Positions 26,477 to 35,945 of a stretch of 64,000 bases of DNA are shown piece after piece. The notes below the pieces were generated by a model. It was not told the DNA's origin. It was given only the letters and a program-made list of their open reading frames with translations, and made no database searches. Numbering within the stretch: position 1 is the stretch's first letter; every line of letters begins with the position of its first letter. Both the position numbers and the translations under genes were made by a program. The stretch is from positions 1-64,000 of the forward strand of contig JBEBXH010000005.1 in assembly GCA_040391785.1 (NCBI GenBank), written 5' to 3'. This stretch comes from UBA5239 sp040391785 (GTDB lineage: Bacteria; Verrucomicrobiota; Lentisphaeria; Victivallales; Victivallaceae).

Positions 26477-27556
26477 ATGAAAATACTTTATGATCACCAG
26501 ATATTTTCGTCCTTCAAATTCAGCGGAATTTCCCGCTATTACTGTGAACTTATGACAGAGTTCCGGGAGATGGGGGTCGACTGGGAGGTTAGTTGTCCAT
26601 TTTCAAATAATTATTTCCTGCAGCAGATCAGTCCGCGCCGTTATTTTTTCCCGGAATCCGGGTTCAGGGGTAAAAACCGCATCCTGGAAAACATCAACCG
26701 CATTTATACCGGACGGGTGCTCAAAAAAGGCGAATTCGATGTCTTTCATTCCACTTATTCGAAGCCGTATGACAAAGCGGAACTCCGCGGCAAGCCTTAT
26801 GTGATCACTGTTCACGACATGACCCATGAGAAATATCTCGACCGCCTGCCATCCGGCGTCAGGGAAACGGCGGAGGAAAAAGAATCCATCTGCAATGCCG
26901 ATGCCATCATCGTCCCCTCGCACGCCACGCGCAACGACCTGCTTAAGCTTTATCCGGAAGCCGCCGATAAAATCACGGTCATTTACCATGGCGTGCGGAT
27001 TCCCGAATTTTCCCGCGAAAAATTCCTGGAGCTGCAGCCTTATTGCCTGCATGTCGGCACCCGGCTCTTTTATCGCGACTTTCCGACGGTGGTGCGGGCG
27101 GTGGCCCGGCTGCCGCGCGAGATGAAACTGATCTGCGCGGGCGGTGGCGCCTTCACATCGGAGGAATTGCATCTCTTTGCACAGCTCGGCGTATCGGACC
27201 GGATTTTGCAGATGCAGCTGCCGGAACCGGAGCTTTTTTCAGCGTATTCGAGCGCGTCCGCCCTGGTCTTCGCCTCCGAAGCGGAGGGATTCGGGCTGCC
27301 GGTGATCGAGGCGCAGAGCCAGGGTTGTGTGCCGGTATTGTCGGATATTCCCTGTTTTCGCGAAATCGGCGGCGATGCGGCACTCTATTTCCCGCTCGGT
27401 GACGAATGTGAGTGTACCGCCCAGATCGAGAAAGTACTGAACAACACCCCGGAAGTCCAGACCGTACGGAATAAACTCTCCGCCTCCATCAAACGTTTCA
27501 GCTGGAAGCAGGCGGCGGCGGAAACGCTGGCCGTTTACCGGAAGCTGATCAATTAG
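26477..27556 (+). CDS. Glycosyltransferase family 4 (GT-B)
   Basis: A 359-residue GT-B transferase. The N-terminus MKILYDHQIFSSFKFSGISRYYCEL is typical of GT4 mannosyl- or rhamnosyltransferases; the donor-binding region carries SSASALVFASEAEGFGLPVIEAQSQGCVPVLSD with the expected E-x7-E pattern. A weak promoter (TTGCAA at 26420, TATGTT at 26442, 16-bp spacer) lies in the 77-bp gap before it. The stop overlaps that of the convergent rsmB gene by 4 bp. It is the last gene of the glycan cluster. Confidence 0.88.
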   Translation: MKILYDHQIFSSFKFSGISRYYCELMTEFREMGVDWEVSCPFSNNYFLQQISPRRYFFPESGFRGKNRILENINRIYTGRVLKKGEFDVFHSTYSKPYDKAELRGKPYVITVHDMTHEKYLDRLPSGVRETAEEKESICNADAIIVPSHATRNDLLKLYPEAADKITVIYHGVRIPEFSREKFLELQPYCLHVGTRLFYRDFPTVVRAVARLPREMKLICAGGGAFTSEELHLFAQLGVSDRILQMQLPEPELFSAYSSASALVFASEAEGFGLPVIEAQSQGCVPVLSDIPCFREIGGDAALYFPLGDECECTAQIEKVLNNTPEVQTVRNKLSASIKRFSWKQAAAETLAVYRKLIN

Positions 27557-28800
27557 TTTTTGACCAGAACCGCGGCGTAGGCGCCGTCGTGGAGAGGATC
27601 CGGGATCAACTGTTTTTCGGCCTGCAGGTGAAAAGCCGGAAACTCGGAGGCAAACTGCCGGACCAGTTTGCCATTTTCTTCCGGTTCAATACTGCATGTA
27701 CTATAAACAATTCGTCCGCCTTGCTTGACCAGGCGGGCGCAGGCTTTGAGCATGTTCATCTGCAGCTCGGTAAGCTCGGCGATTTTGTTGTCGCTGTAGG
27801 TCCACAGGACATCGGGACGGCGGTGAAACACCCCGGAATTGCTGCACGGCACATCTAGGAAAATCACCTCGAAACTCTCATCCTCAAAAGGCGGTTCCAG
27901 CGCCGAAAGCATCAGGATCGGGTTCTGATAACCGCGCAGCGACAGGTTCTGGGCGGTGAGCTTCTGGCGCGTGGCGGAACGGTCGGCCACGACCAGTTCC
28001 CCCTTCTCGCCGAGCTTCTCCAGGATCATCAGCGATTTACCGCCGGGCGCGGCGCAAAGATCCGCCACCCGGTCGTCCGGCCGGATACCCGCCAACATCG
28101 GCGCCAGTGCCGTAGCCGCGTCCTGAATATAAATCCGCCCGCTGGCCAACTGGCTGCTCTGCAGAAGTTTGGCGATATTTTCGGTTCGGTAAAAGTGAAA
28201 CCCTTCGGACGGAATCGGAGTCGCCTCGAGCTCCAGCATTTCCGCCTCGGTTAAGGGATCGCGGCACGCCCGGAAAGCCATGATGGCGCGCTGCTGCAGA
28301 AGCGCGCTGAGCCCCGCGATGTGCTCCGGGAATATCTGCAGCCAGCGCTGGTAGAGCCGCTCCGGCAGCCCGCTCCGCTCCGCTTCGGTCAAGCTGGCGT
28401 CGAAGGCCTCATGATTGATCCTGGTGACGTTGCGCAGCACGGCATTGATAAATCCCCCCGACTGCCGGCTGTACTTCTTTTTGGCGAAGTCCACCGCCAC
28501 ATTGACCGCGCTCGCCGCCGCAATACCGTCCTGATACAGGATCTGCGTGACCGCCGCGGAAAGAATCCGCCGGTACTCGGGCTTGCAGGGCGTCGAAATC
28601 AGGGCGTCGAGAATCTTGTCGACGATGCCTTTGTGCCGGAAATATTCAAAAAGCAGACTGGAAATCGAGCGCCGCAACTCCGGTTCCGGCAGATGAAAGT
28701 TCAGGAAATCGTCGACATTGGCCTGGCCGGTCTCCCATTTTTCCAGCCCCAATACGGCGTTTTCCAGAATCCTGCTTGCAGTATTTCGTGGTTTATTCAT
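27553..28800 (-). CDS. rsmB: 16S rRNA m5C methyltransferase, RsmB family
   Basis: A 415-residue protein with an N-terminal NusB-like helical domain (about 1-140) and a C-terminal NOL1/NOP2/Sun methyltransferase domain. Motif I is CAAPGGKSLMILEKLGEKGELVVADRS, the catalytic Cys lies in YSTCSIEPEEN, and the second Cys is in VPCSNSGVFHRRPDVLW. RsmB makes m5C967 in 16S rRNA. Its ATG lies inside the 3' end of hldD (8-bp overlap), so it is translated from the envelope operon. Confidence 0.87.
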   Translation of the reverse strand: MNKPRNTASRILENAVLGLEKWETGQANVDDFLNFHLPEPELRRSISSLLFEYFRHKGIVDKILDALISTPCKPEYRRILSAAVTQILYQDGIAAASAVNVAVDFAKKKYSRQSGGFINAVLRNVTRINHEAFDASLTEAERSGLPERLYQRWLQIFPEHIAGLSALLQQRAIMAFRACRDPLTEAEMLELEATPIPSEGFHFYRTENIAKLLQSSQLASGRIYIQDAATALAPMLAGIRPDDRVADLCAAPGGKSLMILEKLGEKGELVVADRSATRQKLTAQNLSLRGYQNPILMLSALEPPFEDESFEVIFLDVPCSNSGVFHRRPDVLWTYSDNKIAELTELQMNMLKACARLVKQGGRIVYSTCSIEPEENGKLVRQFASEFPAFHLQAEKQLIPDPLHDGAYAAVLVKN

Positions 28801-29773
28801 CGCCGAGATACTTGTCGTGAACCCGGTAATTGCGAATGTAGTCGCTGACGGCGTCGTTCAGCGTCATGGGCTCTTTGTCATATCCCAGGCTCTTTAATTT
28901 GCCCATTTCGTTTTTCGTGTAGTACTGATAGCGGTCGCGCAGCGTCTCGGGCATGTCGATGTACTCGATGTCCTCCTTCACGTCCAGAGCCTTGAAAACC
29001 GCTCCGGCCAGCGCGTTCCAGGTCTCCGCCTTGCCGCTGCCGATGTTGTAGATGCCCGTGCCTTTGGAATTGTTCAACAGAAACATCATCATGTCGACCG
29101 CATCCTTGACGTACAGGAAGTCGCGCTTCTGCTCGCCGTCTTTGTAGTCGGCGCGGTACGACTTGAAAAGCCGCATCTTCTTCTCCGCGCTGATCTGCTC
29201 GTAAGCCCGGCAAACCACGCTGCGCATATCCCCTTTGTGCTGCTCGTTGGGACCGTAAATATTGGAAAATTTCAGCCCGGTGACCCGTTCCAGCCAGCCG
29301 CGCTGCCGGACCCACAGGTCAAACATCTGCTTAGAGTAACCGTACATATTCAGCGGACGCAGTATTTCCAGCTCGGATTCGTTGTCGTTGTAGCCGAAAT
29401 TGCCGTCCCCGTAGGTGGCGCAGCTGGAAGCGTACATGAACCGGATACGGCGCTCAATGGCGAACTCGCAGAGCATTTTGCTGTAATTCACGTTGTTTTC
29501 GATCAGGTAGGACGCGTCGCGCTCGGTGGTCGCCGAACAGGCACCCAGATGCACAATCGCATCGATCTGATTGGCATTCAAAGATTTACTCAGAATCCGC
29601 CCGCGGAAATCATCCTTTTCCATATAGTCGGCGAATTTCAACGCCCGCAGATTCTTCCATTTGTCGCTGGTACCGAGGTGGTCCACCACCAGGATATCCG
29701 TGATTCCTTCGCGGTTAAGCTTCCAGATGAAAGCACTGCCGATCAGCCCCGCTCCGCCAGTCACAATATACAT
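28793..29773 (-). CDS. hldD: ADP-glyceromanno-heptose 6-epimerase
   Basis: A 326-residue epimerase making ADP-L-glycero-beta-D-manno-heptose, the donor for the LPS inner core. The N-terminus MYIVTGGAGLIGSAFIWKLNREGITDILVVDHLGTSDKWKNL is characteristic of HldD/RfaD, as are YASSCATYGDG, GYSKQMFDLW (Tyr-x3-Lys) and FSNIYGPNEQHKG. Its presence indicates a heptose-containing LPS, consistent with LptD 5 bp upstream in the same operon and the GT9 module at 24189. Confidence 0.92.
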   Translation of the reverse strand: MYIVTGGAGLIGSAFIWKLNREGITDILVVDHLGTSDKWKNLRALKFADYMEKDDFRGRILSKSLNANQIDAIVHLGACSATTERDASYLIENNVNYSKMLCEFAIERRIRFMYASSCATYGDGNFGYNDNESELEILRPLNMYGYSKQMFDLWVRQRGWLERVTGLKFSNIYGPNEQHKGDMRSVVCRAYEQISAEKKMRLFKSYRADYKDGEQKRDFLYVKDAVDMMMFLLNNSKGTGIYNIGSGKAETWNALAGAVFKALDVKEDIEYIDMPETLRDRYQYYTKNEMGKLKSLGYDKEPMTLNDAVSDYIRNYRVHDKYLGDE

Positions 29774-29778
29774 AACTA

Positions 29779-32466
29779 TTACCCTCCATAGCCGCGCACC
29801 CGGTTGGCGGCGGATTCCTGCATCCGGTTCAACGGCCCGCTCAGGCCGTTCAGATACAACATCACACTGACCGAATAATCGGTTTCCGTATCCCCTTCGT
29901 CGTTACGGCTGCGCTCTTGAGCCAGCTCCACGGCCACATCCCAGCAGTGAAGCGTTTTCACGATCCGGATCCTGACGTCTTTGATATAACCCTGTTCAAA
30001 GTCATACGACATCTCAAATCCGCCTCTCAGCGAATGATCCAGGGACAGCGGCATGGTTATGCCGAAATTGATCTGCTGCGTCCGGTTGGTGTAATAACGG
30101 TCGAACGTACTGCCGCCGTCGAGCTCAAAGAATGTACTTCCCATCGAATATGCCGGCCGCGAATGATAGGGATCGTTGTAACTGTAGCTGACATTGACGG
30201 TACACCCTTCAAAAAGAGTATAGCGGATCCCCATCTCCAGTTTGTTGAAAATATCGCCGCCGATACCGGGGCGCCCGGCCTCGCGCTTGACGTCCCTGCC
30301 ATTGATCTCGCGCTTGCCGCGCGTGGCCTGGGTATCGTGGCTGCTGTTCTTGCCGGCGTCGATGGACATCAGGAAATACAGATTGATATCGGAGTGCGGC
30401 ATGAAGTTGAAGACGGTGACGAAATCGCCGACATTGTTGAACCCGTCGGTATTCTGGAAGTGGTAATCCCAGTAAGTTTCCAGCGTCATCCAGTTGTAAA
30501 TCTGCTCGTTGCCGTAGTCGCCGCGACGGGTCTGCAAGCGGTGCCGCATACCGAGGCGGACGAAGTTCTGCTGGGTGATCCGGTCGACGTCGTCAAAGTA
30601 ATAAATATTGTCGCGGTCGACCGTCGGCTCCGGGATGTAGGTGTAGTTGACATACGGTTCCATGACATGGCGCAAGCCGTCGAGCTGGAAATAGGAATTG
30701 CGGACATTCTGCCACGCCTGGTAGATCTTGGTATTGGCTTCCACCCCGACTTCAAACACGAAACGCATTTTGCTGCCGCCGTGCGAATCGTAGTGCGCCA
30801 CGTCGCCGCCCGCGGTGGTGTCTTCGCGGTCGATATAACTCATGAAGCCAAGATCCTCCGAGGTCACATCCCCTTTCGACGTCCGGTCGTAATATGTCAT
30901 CCGGAATCCCGTACGCGGCGTAATGTGCAGCCACGGCAGTTTGATCGGGTAGTAAAACATGTGCAAGGTATCGAATCGGAACGCATTGTAATTCGTGTTA
31001 TCCTCGTAAGTCTCCCCCGTGCGCGAATTCTTTATGGGCCGGTCTTCATCGAATTTACGCCACTTCATATGCAGATTGGAAACGGAGGTTTCACCCTGGT
31101 AATACAAGTTCCAGAACAATTCCTGGCGCGGGATATCCAGGCGCCACTCCGGCAGACGCTGCATGGTGGTATAGAAGTTGTTCACCTGAAAATTGGTGTA
31201 AATCGAGGTTGAGAAACGGTCAAACTGATATTCCAGCGCCGCGTAGGACGACGGTTCCGGGTTGGCGTCATAGGCCGCGCTGTCGAAGTCATGCCGGAAA
31301 TAATAATCACTGCTCAGATTGAATGCCCCGCGGAAGTCCATCCGGGAGGTCAGGTGGGTGACATTGCTCATTTCGAAATTATAACGGTAATGCGGAATAT
31401 TCAGCCGTTCCTCTTCCACGTCGCTGGAATTATACGGGCGCAAGTCGTAAATGCCGTATCCCTTGATATAAGTTTTGGAATTTTCCAGCTCGATGTCGGT
31501 TTCGTTGCCGTATCCGACGCCGCGCATGGTGTAGTAGTCGACGAAAATTTTGGTGGAGATATAAGGATCGTCCCAGATATCGAAGCGCTTGTACATTTTG
31601 ATGAAATAGCCGAAATCGCTGTCCGAACCGAACTGGGTCCCGAAGAAGCCCGGCGCTTCATCCTTCGGCTTGTAAAACACCGGCAGCCAGAAGATCGGAA
31701 TCCCGTATACCTTCATCACCGCGTTGTAAGCGAGGATGCTGTGGTCGCGCGGCAGCGGCTCGTAGCCTTCCAGCCCGAAATTGTCCTGCAGCGACGGCTT
31801 GAATACCGCCTTGGTCAGGTAAATCTGGTAATGCTCGTTCCCCTCCGCCATGTATTCGCAGGAGGATATTTCCGCGTTGTGAGCTTCGAGCTCGCCGGAC
31901 GGCTTGCGAATGACATACGGGGCGCGCGCCACAAACGTCTTGTAGCGCAGATTGACGTTTGAAAACTCCATGGCCCCGGTTTCGAGGTTGCCGCTGACGC
32001 GCTCCGCCGTGATCATGTCGCCGCGCTCCTGGATATCAACCGAAATCGTCTGGTTGCCCAGCGGGTCGACTTCATACCCCAGGATCGTGATGCTGGTATC
32101 GGCAAAATTACGCAATTTGATCAGGTCGCCGATCGTCACCTTGGCTTTGCGGGTCATGGTCCGGTAGACCCGGATATTGCCGGTGGCTTCCAGGTCCTTC
32201 GACTCCATGTTGATGATCGCCTTGTCGGCATAGATAAGGAACCGCCCGAACGGCAGGTAAACATTGCCGGTCAGCATGATATTCTTGCCGACAATCGTCC
32301 ATTCATCGGTCCGGGCATTGCTCAGGTCCGTGACATTGCGCCGGAGGTCGAAGTCTTCCTTGAACTCGTCGGGCCCGACCAGTCCAAGCTGCGCGTAGGC
32401 GGACCACACCCCCAGCAGTGCGATTGCCGCGATCAGACTCTTTTTCAATATCACCGGTATACCCAT
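29779..32466 (-). CDS. lptD: LPS-assembly protein LptD (OstA family)
   Basis: An 895-residue outer-membrane protein with a signal peptide ending near VWSAYA. The N-terminal jelly roll (about 45-170) contains the OstA-type repeats VGKNIMLTGNVYLPFGRFLIYADKAIINMESKDLEATGNIRVY. The remainder is rich in aromatic beta strands with PVFYKPKDEAPGFFGTQFG, as in the LptD barrel. LptD inserts LPS into the outer leaflet. It starts 3 bp after the dehydrogenase stop and is followed by hldD. The start is uncertain, since no clear Shine-Dalgarno sequence precedes the ATG at 32466. Confidence 0.83.
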   Translation of the reverse strand: MGIPVILKKSLIAAIALLGVWSAYAQLGLVGPDEFKEDFDLRRNVTDLSNARTDEWTIVGKNIMLTGNVYLPFGRFLIYADKAIINMESKDLEATGNIRVYRTMTRKAKVTIGDLIKLRNFADTSITILGYEVDPLGNQTISVDIQERGDMITAERVSGNLETGAMEFSNVNLRYKTFVARAPYVIRKPSGELEAHNAEISSCEYMAEGNEHYQIYLTKAVFKPSLQDNFGLEGYEPLPRDHSILAYNAVMKVYGIPIFWLPVFYKPKDEAPGFFGTQFGSDSDFGYFIKMYKRFDIWDDPYISTKIFVDYYTMRGVGYGNETDIELENSKTYIKGYGIYDLRPYNSSDVEEERLNIPHYRYNFEMSNVTHLTSRMDFRGAFNLSSDYYFRHDFDSAAYDANPEPSSYAALEYQFDRFSTSIYTNFQVNNFYTTMQRLPEWRLDIPRQELFWNLYYQGETSVSNLHMKWRKFDEDRPIKNSRTGETYEDNTNYNAFRFDTLHMFYYPIKLPWLHITPRTGFRMTYYDRTSKGDVTSEDLGFMSYIDREDTTAGGDVAHYDSHGGSKMRFVFEVGVEANTKIYQAWQNVRNSYFQLDGLRHVMEPYVNYTYIPEPTVDRDNIYYFDDVDRITQQNFVRLGMRHRLQTRRGDYGNEQIYNWMTLETYWDYHFQNTDGFNNVGDFVTVFNFMPHSDINLYFLMSIDAGKNSSHDTQATRGKREINGRDVKREAGRPGIGGDIFNKLEMGIRYTLFEGCTVNVSYSYNDPYHSRPAYSMGSTFFELDGGSTFDRYYTNRTQQINFGITMPLSLDHSLRGGFEMSYDFEQGYIKDVRIRIVKTLHCWDVAVELAQERSRNDEGDTETDYSVSVMLYLNGLSGPLNRMQESAANRVRGYGG

Positions 32467-32469
32467 CGA

Positions 32470-34155
32470 TTATTTACAGCTGCAGTATTTGTCAAGGAGT
32501 TTCTTTTCAGTGTCGGCGGTGTAAAATCCTTCGCCGTCCAAAGTGCCTGCAATATCACTGTCGAGCTTGCCGATCTCCGTAATCGGAGTCAGCGGCATAT
32601 CGATACAATTCGGGAAAATCACCGTTTTGCCCGGGAACTTGGCCGCGATCACCGCTTCCAGACCTTCCTTGAGCGAGCGCATGCCGCCGATCGCCGCCAG
32701 CGCGGTCACCGGTTTCAGCTTGCCGGTCTCGGCCAGGTCCAGCGTGTGGCGCAGGTGCGCGGTCTTGCTGCCGCTGGAACCGATGAAGCGCTGGCCGCAG
32801 TTGGCGATGCCCTTCACGTTCAGCTCGCCTTCCTTGCCGGCCGGAATCCCGGCGAAAATATTCATCAGACCATCGGTCTTCAGGAACGACGCGGACTGGT
32901 TCAGCACCGGCACCACCGGCACCAGCATGATGATATCATCGTAGCCGTCCGGCGCGAAATCGTGCAGCGCTTTCTCGAATTCCTGCGGCGTCATTTTGCC
33001 CGGATTCAGGGTTTTGAACTCAATGCCGCGGGCCTTGATGGTATCGGCCAGCAGGCGTTTCACGTTCTCGATACGGGCGTCGTCCATATCGCTGACGATG
33101 ATTCTGGAGGGACCGTCCGGGGATTCCACCGCCATCTGCGTGTGCATCTGGCCCATGGCGCCGGCGCCGCCGGGCAGCCAACAGGTGCCGCCGCGCTTCA
33201 GTTCGGTGCGGAAGTTGCGCCCGTAACCGGCGGAGAGATTGCTGCCGGCCGCGCCCTGATAATACCAGCCTTCATAGTGGATGCTGCCCACGTCGAACGA
33301 CCAGTTTTCATTTTTGAATTCGCCGATGAAGCTGATCATGGCGCCGCGGCTGCCGAGCTTGCCGATCTTTTCGCCGAATTCACGGCTCTGCACATCGCAG
33401 ATGAAAATATCGTCAAACTGCTCACCGGCGGGGATTTCCTTGATCGCCGTCACCGCTGTGCCGAGCTCGTCGGAAAGCTTCTTCACGGCGGCTTCGCTCA
33501 GGTTCAGGGCCTTGATTTCGGCAACCTTGGCGCTTTTCAGCAGCTCGCCGGCCTCATAAATTTTGCTGTTACCGCTCTCGGCGGCGATCAGGACTTTGCC
33601 GCCGGCCTTGGGCGCGGTGCGGTAGTCGATCATGTAGGCGGCCTGCACACAGGTCCACGGCTCCATCAGTGCGGCGATCGCCACCGGGGTGCCTTCGTCC
33701 AGCGGCAGAAGGTAGCAGCCTTCGTCGCCGTTCAGCACGCGCTGGTCGAGCACGCTGTACTGGGCCATGCCGCCGTTGATGGCGTAGCCGTAGGCAAACC
33801 CTTTGCCCTTCACATAAATATCGGCCTGAATGATGAAACGCTGGCCGACTTTGAATTTGGGATCGATCTTGGAGCCGACCTTGACAATGGTCATAACCGC
33901 TTCATGGCCCGGGATTACCGGGTCTTCTTTCAGGTTCTTCGAGATCACCCGGGGGTGTTCCTCGCCGGCGCGAATCAGCTTCACGTCCGAGAAACACAGC
34001 CCGATCGCGTCAATCTTGACCAGCAGTTCATCGTCTTTGATCGCAGGAACCGGAATTTCCACCGGTTGATCGTTCACGCCGAAATTTTCCATGCCCGCCC
34101 CGTACATCTGCCAGGCCAGCATTTTTGCCGGTATCTCTTGATTGCCGCAGTTCAT
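32470..34155 (-). CDS. Zinc-type medium-chain dehydrogenase with duplicated Rossmann region
   Basis: A 561-residue MDR (alcohol dehydrogenase) protein, some 200 residues longer than usual. The catalytic zinc site is visible as GLCFSDVKLI (Cys) and VIPGHEAV (His, Glu); the four-Cys structural zinc lobe is missing. A first Rossmann-like segment starts at about 188 (GKVLIAAESGNSKIYEAGELLKSAK), and a second, with the clear nucleotide motif CWLPGGAGAMGQMHTQMAV, at about 320. Long sorbitol- or sorbose-phosphate-type dehydrogenases are the nearest relatives I recall. It is the first gene of a run with lptD, hldD and rsmB; the link to LPS assembly is unclear. Confidence 0.78.
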   Translation of the reverse strand: MNCGNQEIPAKMLAWQMYGAGMENFGVNDQPVEIPVPAIKDDELLVKIDAIGLCFSDVKLIRAGEEHPRVISKNLKEDPVIPGHEAVMTIVKVGSKIDPKFKVGQRFIIQADIYVKGKGFAYGYAINGGMAQYSVLDQRVLNGDEGCYLLPLDEGTPVAIAALMEPWTCVQAAYMIDYRTAPKAGGKVLIAAESGNSKIYEAGELLKSAKVAEIKALNLSEAAVKKLSDELGTAVTAIKEIPAGEQFDDIFICDVQSREFGEKIGKLGSRGAMISFIGEFKNENWSFDVGSIHYEGWYYQGAAGSNLSAGYGRNFRTELKRGGTCWLPGGAGAMGQMHTQMAVESPDGPSRIIVSDMDDARIENVKRLLADTIKARGIEFKTLNPGKMTPQEFEKALHDFAPDGYDDIIMLVPVVPVLNQSASFLKTDGLMNIFAGIPAGKEGELNVKGIANCGQRFIGSSGSKTAHLRHTLDLAETGKLKPVTALAAIGGMRSLKEGLEAVIAAKFPGKTVIFPNCIDMPLTPITEIGKLDSDIAGTLDGEGFYTADTEKKLLDKYCSCK

Positions 34156-34276
34156 TGTCCGATATCTCCATAGTTTTTAAATTAATTACAGATTAAATCA
34201 ATGGATAATATGCCTTACAAAGCAACAAATTTCAAATGAACGTTGACAATTTTCCCAATTAAAAAGGAGTCGACAC

Positions 34277-34690
34277 ATGTATACCGTTGAAAAAATTGTT
34301 GAATTCAGGCAATTGGCCAACCTGTATGAACTGGAACACCGCGAGATTCTGGACAAATACGGCGATTACGAACTGACGCGGATCTGCAACGGCATCGGCG
34401 CGGAATTCCTGCCCTTCACACTGCGGAAATTCATCAACTCGCTGAATCCGTCGCTGGAAGTGGTAGCCGTCATCCACGACGTGGAGTACCACGAATCCGA
34501 CGGCACCTCGCACAGCTTCAACGTCTCCAACGCCCGCTTTGCCGCCAACGGCATCAAAGTGGCGGCAAAAGCGTTCGCCTGGTACAATCCCCGCCGTTAC
34601 CTCGTCATGTATCAGGCGAAAAAGTTTGCGGACTACTGCCAGTGGTTCGGCTACCCCGCCTGGCGAGCCTGCGCCAAAAACCGCTCTTAG
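34277..34690 (+). CDS. Small conserved-looking protein of unknown function
   Basis: A 137-residue protein preceded by AAAGGAG 9 bases before its ATG. It has no signal peptide or membrane segment. A possible functional patch is ICNGIGAEFLPFTL followed by VIHDVEYHESDG, where a His-Asp and nearby His/Glu could bind metal, and later NARFAANG. I do not recognise a named family; the shape recalls small proteins seen in prophages, but nothing phage-like lies nearby. It stands alone between the minus-strand envelope operon and cassette 2. Confidence 0.7.
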   Translation: MYTVEKIVEFRQLANLYELEHREILDKYGDYELTRICNGIGAEFLPFTLRKFINSLNPSLEVVAVIHDVEYHESDGTSHSFNVSNARFAANGIKVAAKAFAWYNPRRYLVMYQAKKFADYCQWFGYPAWRACAKNRS

Positions 34691-34729
34691 GATCAGTTAT
34701 AAGCGCACAATAGACACAGAATTTGCGAT

Positions 34730-34750
34730 AAATCACTATTTTTATGATTT
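34730..34750 (+). promoter_or_regulatory. Inverted repeat upstream of the cassette 2 promoter
   Basis: AAATCA (34730-34735) and TGATTT (34745-34750) form a 6-bp inverted repeat with a 9-base spacer, 14 bp upstream of the -35 box. It could be an operator for the regulator or a weak hairpin after the small gene; no T run follows. Confidence 0.3.
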
Positions 34751-34764
34751 TAGGCACAAGCATA

Positions 34765-34792
34765 TTGACAAATCAAATTTCGAGATTATAAT
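34765..34792 (+). promoter_or_regulatory. Promoter of cassette 2
   Basis: Perfect TTGACA (34765-34770) and TATAAT (34787-34792) boxes with a 16-bp spacer, 38 bp upstream of the regulator start. It lacks the G run found before the -35 box of the other four cassettes. Confidence 0.8.
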
Positions 34793-34830
34793 ATATGTTA
34801 AGTTGAAATCAAAAGAAGTGTTATTGGAAA

Positions 34831-35928
34831 ATGGGTAAGATTGACCGCAAGTTAAGTTTGGAGCGTCAGAATAAGGCTCGCGTCTACATCGGGCACTGCC
34901 TGGCAAAGCTGCAGCCGGGAGAGAGCCTGCCGTCTTTGCGCGAAATGATTCAAGCGACAGAGACAAGCCGTCTGGCTGTTTCTCAAGCGCTGGATTATTA
35001 TAAAAATCTGAATATGGTAGAAGTCAAACCCCGTAGCGGTATTGTCAAATGTGGCAGCTGCATCGAAGGCAACGGACGGATTGTCGACTTGATCGCATGT
35101 CATGAAACCGGATATTTCACCGCGAACTCCGGATTTTGCAATGAACTGCTGACCAGCTTATACGTAATGGCTTCCGTCAAAGGTTATGCCTTGCGGATGC
35201 ATCAGATTCCGGCTGACGATGCGGAGTCTATTTGCAAATATCAATCCATTCGGGAAGCCGCCGACAGCGGCGGTTACATCCTGTTGATGCCGCGCGTCCG
35301 GGAGGTGGTTCGCTTCTTTGAAGCAAGCGGCAAGCCGGTGGTCTGCGCTTTCCCTCAACCCGCGCTCCGGGACGTGCGGCAGGTGGCGGACTCTTCCGGA
35401 ATAATGAAAATCCTGGTGGATCATCTGGTGGAAAACGGACACCGCAATATCGCCTATCTGGCCGGATTTGAAGATGAATGGAATGAATCCCTTACCGCCC
35501 TGGGGCGGCGGCTCGAGTATTACCGGTTGATGGCGGAACATGGTTTTCAGGTAAATCCCTGCTGGTGCAGCGGAAGCGGCGAGACTTACGCCAAATTGGA
35601 CAAAACGTTGGAAATCATGTTCGCCAATCCCCCTTTGCCGACCGCGATCATCACTGTCAATTACATAACGAATTTGTATCAATTGCTGGATAAATACGGC
35701 TATCGGCCCGGAGAAAATATTTCGGTCGCCGCGATTGAATGCTGTAACGACCCCACCAATGCGATGCCGGGGGTAAGCGCAGTCCGAAATTCCCGCGAAG
35801 AAGCCGCCGCGTTGATCTGGCAGTTGTTCGAAGAACAGAGCCGGGGTGACAATTCGCCCAGGCTTTGCGAGACCCCAACGGTACTGATACCCGGAAATTC
35901 AGTGATCAATATAAAAATAAACCATTAA
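34831..35928 (+). CDS. GntR-type regulator with LacI-like sensor domain (cassette 2)
   Basis: A 365-residue regulator. Residues about 12-75 form a winged helix of GntR type (LPSLREMIQATETSRLAVSQALDYYKNLNMVEVKPRSG). The rest resembles a LacI/PBP sensor (SGGYILLMPRVREVVRFFEASGKPVVCAF, ILVDHLVENGHRNIAYLAGF). AraR-like hybrids of this kind bind sugars. It is followed 17 bp later by a pseudopilin and then a secreted hydrolase-like protein, and has a near-consensus promoter. Confidence 0.83.
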   Translation: MGKIDRKLSLERQNKARVYIGHCLAKLQPGESLPSLREMIQATETSRLAVSQALDYYKNLNMVEVKPRSGIVKCGSCIEGNGRIVDLIACHETGYFTANSGFCNELLTSLYVMASVKGYALRMHQIPADDAESICKYQSIREAADSGGYILLMPRVREVVRFFEASGKPVVCAFPQPALRDVRQVADSSGIMKILVDHLVENGHRNIAYLAGFEDEWNESLTALGRRLEYYRLMAEHGFQVNPCWCSGSGETYAKLDKTLEIMFANPPLPTAIITVNYITNLYQLLDKYGYRPGENISVAAIECCNDPTNAMPGVSAVRNSREEAAALIWQLFEEQSRGDNSPRLCETPTVLIPGNSVINIKINH

Positions 35929-35945
35929 TCAAAGGAAATCACCTC

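Noticed and set aside
34243..34276. Promoter for the 137-residue gene from TTGACA at 34243
   Set aside because: No acceptable -10 box lies 16-18 bp downstream; that position holds the ribosome-binding site.
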